A stretch of 64,000 nt of DNA, taken from NCBI RefSeq assembly GCF_963576615.1, contig NC_088708.1, positions 55,043,196 to 55,107,195 on the forward strand, given 5' to 3'. The notes beneath the pieces are model-generated. The model made no database searches and had not been told where the DNA came from. It saw only the letters and a program-made list of their open reading frames with translations. The DNA comes from Watersipora subatra (taxonomy: Eukaryota > Bryozoa > Gymnolaemata > Cheilostomatida > Watersiporidae). A program made the position numbers and the translations under genes. The stretch's first letter is position 1. Every line of letters starts with the position of its first letter. Below are positions 61,367 through 64,000 of the stretch, one piece after another.

Positions 61367-61450
61367 TTAATAGACGCGAAGGACTGGAGGCACCATCTCT
61401 ACATCATCATCTAATGTGCTGTCCACCACAGGTCTGTAGCTGAGGTCAAC
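61367..61450 (-). CDS. SDHA: Succinate dehydrogenase flavoprotein subunit, terminal exon
   Basis: SDHA is the FAD-bearing subunit of mitochondrial complex II, which oxidises succinate to fumarate. Acceptor gttcgtttttag is followed in phase 0 by 27 codons and TAA: VDLSYRPVVDSTLDDD, then VEMVPPVLRVY. This matches the SDHA C-terminal pattern V-x-L-x-Y-R-P-V-x-D-x-T-L, then V-P-P-x-x-R-x-Y at the stop. The human gene's last coding exon also begins at the equivalent Val in phase 0, so the intron position appears conserved. AATAAA follows closely. The preceding exon, expected to carry a HWRKHTLS-like motif, was not found in the window and probably lies beyond 64 kb. An orphan retained exon is the alternative. 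Confidence 0.68.
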   Translation of the reverse strand, partial: VDLSYRPVVDSTLDDDVEMVPPVLRVY

Positions 61451-61459
61451 CTAAAAACG

Positions 61460-64000
61460 AACACAAAAAAGCCAATGCGCAATCGTGTACTTTCCAACTC
61501 TTATACTTATTGGATTAATTATACTATAATTCTTATACAATTCTTAATGCTATCAAACTTATTTCTCTTTAAGTAGACAGACCCAGGCAGTCTATGCAGT
61601 AATATTATATAAAATATCGCTAGAGCTGCAAGGATTGTCTATCCTTTCACCACCAATTTCTTGAGCTCATACTAAAGCATAGTATTCTGATATGACATCT
61701 CTACAAGCTCTAAGAAGTCTTGACAAAATTACTTGCAACTGTCTTTTAAAACACCCATCCATGTTCAACCAGTTGTAGCAGTTTCATCAATACAAAAGAA
61801 GGCCTCTGAAGGCGTAGGCTGTTTTTCGCTTTTAAAACATCTATTTGCATACATCTATTTGCATACATCTATATAATATTTGCATGCCGAGTGAAGGATT
61901 GTTTTAAACGTTCACATTACGTCTCTATACCCTAAAGAAACAGCCCACTAAGAACTGGTTTGTCATACAAATAACACATCAAGTTTATTACATGGTAGAC
62001 TCCATACAATCCTGCATAACCATGCTGATGGCCTTCACAGGAAACTTGGCTTAACATTTTTTTTGTTTCTCTAACATATTAACTACAATGCTTCAGTAAA
62101 ATGTATTTGGATCACTTTGACTAACAATTTAGAAAAGACCAACAAATAATGCTAGTTCGAAAGATTTTGCTGCTAAACTATAATATTTTCAAATGTGTGG
62201 AAACTATGCCAGTCATGCCAAGATAAATAATGAATAACTTTCAAATAATGAATAACTTTTAAATTATTAATAACTTCAATAACTCATTGGTCTCCAAAGA
62301 CTTTCAAGAAAATATGGAAGTCAATGCAACTGTAATGTCAATCCTGTGTCAGTAGCACTTAATGGAGTCTATTCTAGTTCAGTAATCTTGCAGACTCATT
62401 TTGTGTCATCAGCATCACAGTATTCCAACCTAATATCCGACATTACTGAACATCTGACAAATGACCAACCGAAATGATAAGCAAACACAGACATGACAAT
62501 CAGCGATGAGCATTCCTTCCTAACACTCACGGAAAAAGGGTCGTATAACGTGCCAACAAAGAGTGTGTAACGCTGACGATAAATGGAGAAAAAAACTCAT
62601 CTACCTGCTTCAACCATTTGTATAACCAAGAATTCATGCCAAATTGTCCTTAGATGTTTAGACTTGAAAGAATTCCTCCAGTGTGATATATAAGCCGTGT
62701 CACCATATTTATCAAGTATAATGGTGAGATGAAGAGACTCGGTGTGAATGAGTCCGGCCCGTGGAAGACATATATCAAGAGATGAAGATCTTACCATTGT
62801 TTACCATCTAACCGAGTACAATGGTGAAGAGGCCTGAGTAACTGTCGAAACAGTAGAGCTGACACGATTGAGCTGCCAGTTGAATGGTCAAAATAAATTC
62901 TATAAATTTACCTTCTGAAGGTAATCCTTAATTTCACACGGAGATAAGATCAGTTCACTCTGCAGTTGACTACTCGTAATATATTGCTAACCAAAAATAA
63001 AACATTTGACTGTCTCGGAAAACCACTGGCTACATGAACCTGTAGTCATTTTGGAGACATTTTTAAAGTGCATCAACATCTCAAAAACTGTTTGGTCTAT
63101 TTAAGGTTTCACTGGTGTTTCAACAAACTTTTGAAATGAGACTAATTTGGTTCTCATGATTTGTGTATAACTTTCTTCATACCTTACTCAAGCAAAAACA
63201 TCACCAGCATCCGTGACCATCCGGACTCTATAGTAGCGAAATACGAAAACTATTGGGTTGATCAACAACAAAAAGCACTTTTAAAAATTGAATTTCAATC
63301 GTAGTAGCTGCTTATCTTCTTGCCAATTTCGTTAGAAATGCAGCAGCGAAATGAGCATTGTCAGCAACTTCTTTTATCACAGCATTTCATGATTCTCGAC
63401 GGCGGACTGAAAGTTGTTAATGACTTTTGAAATTTTTTTATTTTTGAAAAAAGTTTTTGAAATGTTTTATCACCCCACGGTTGAAGTTAATAATTATATT
63501 AATATGTGTGTGGTATTCTGCGTGTTTGTTCCTTTTGTCTGGCCTGTATGAAAAACCTGACCATTTGACATACACTCGTAAAGAGCAATGAAATTGTGAA
63601 TATGCAGGTGTATAAATTGTAAAAAAGTTGCCAAGATAGTGTTAAGGTTCTCACTACTGTTTGTAAATTGATTCTTCTGTAAAACTTGAAAAGTTAAACA
63701 AACCACAGATCCCTGGTATATATCTGCGAGTTATCTGGAAATGTCAAGACCTTTGATTTGGAGACAAATATCGGCTTTTACAACTTTTTAGGCAACACTA
63801 TAGACATTTGAAGACCTCAACGGAAGAATGATCAATGTCACAATTGCTCAAACATGAGATATAGCCATTTTAAAGTTTAAAACTTGGACATTGATCAGTT
63901 TTGCAAAAAGCTAGTTTATTTTAAGTAGGGATATCCCTAGACTTGGATCATTTTTTGCTGAATATTTGTCACAGAGGCTAAAGTTTTGACCAGAACTATC
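61460..64000. other. Probable last intron of SDHA; no exon confirmed
   Basis: Two minus-strand stretches look exon-like: 62986-62912 (acceptor ttggttag, donor gtaaat, QYITSSQLQSELILSPCEIK) and 62572-62531 (acceptor atcgtcag, donor gtgagt, RYTLFVGTLYDPFS). Both are phase 0, but neither resembles SDHA. Duplicated acatctatttgcat lies near 61840-61870. The rest is unique AT-rich sequence. Confidence 0.3.

Noticed and set aside
62597-62797. Minus-strand frame containing HWRN as the SDHA penultimate exon
   Set aside because: Only the HWR triplet matches the SDHA HWRKHTLS motif; residues on both sides do not resemble SDHA, and no phase-0 splice joins it properly to the terminal exon.

Overview
This is an AT-rich, intron-rich, repeat-laden window from an animal nuclear genome, most likely an invertebrate. 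The phylum cannot be fixed from the sequence; a lophotrochozoan is a guess. The evidence for a metazoan is two Wnt ligand genes with spliced coding exons, a mitochondrial succinate dehydrogenase terminal exon, non-LTR retrotransposon and SINE remnants, a P-element-like DNA transposon and many minisatellites. No bacterial-type operon, CRISPR array or tRNA gene was seen.

Layout. 1-17.7 kb holds no confidently recognised host gene. It contains retroelement debris (SINE-like sequence, a LINE reverse-transcriptase tail at 0.88-1.65 kb, a second LINE tail at 6.48-6.95 kb) and several unrelated tandem arrays with periods of 40, 10, 30 and 21 bp plus microsatellites. 17.74-20.25 kb is a 2.5-kb satellite of a 16-bp unit with a 672-bp higher-order repeat. 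21.77-37.36 kb is Wnt6 on the + strand: four coding exons, 351 residues, introns filled with SINEs, a dimeric 97-bp minisatellite and inverted retroelement fragments. 39.65-42.73 kb is a 3.08-kb degenerate P-element/THAP9-like transposon with roughly 500-bp terminal inverted repeats and a 9-bp target duplication. 51.85-43.90 kb is Wnt1 on the - strand: seven coding exons, 421 residues. 55.32-55.73 kb is a MITE-like element, and 57.3-59.0 kb is a 51-bp-period minisatellite. At 61.37-61.45 kb, on the - strand, is a terminal exon whose product matches the C-terminus of SDHA; the rest of that gene presumably lies past the right edge.

How the genes relate. Wnt1 and Wnt6 are secreted, lipid-modified ligands of the Frizzled/LRP pathway and members of the ancient Wnt9-Wnt1-Wnt6-Wnt10 cluster. 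Here they lie tail to tail, about 6.5 kb apart, with the transposon between their 3' ends. Both keep the same first three intron positions and phases (2, 1, 0), as expected of paralogues; Wnt1 has three further phase-1 introns in its linker and C-terminal part. Both gene models were built by hand from exon homology, GT-AG sites and phase agreement, so the short first exons are inferences supported by frame and signal-peptide character.
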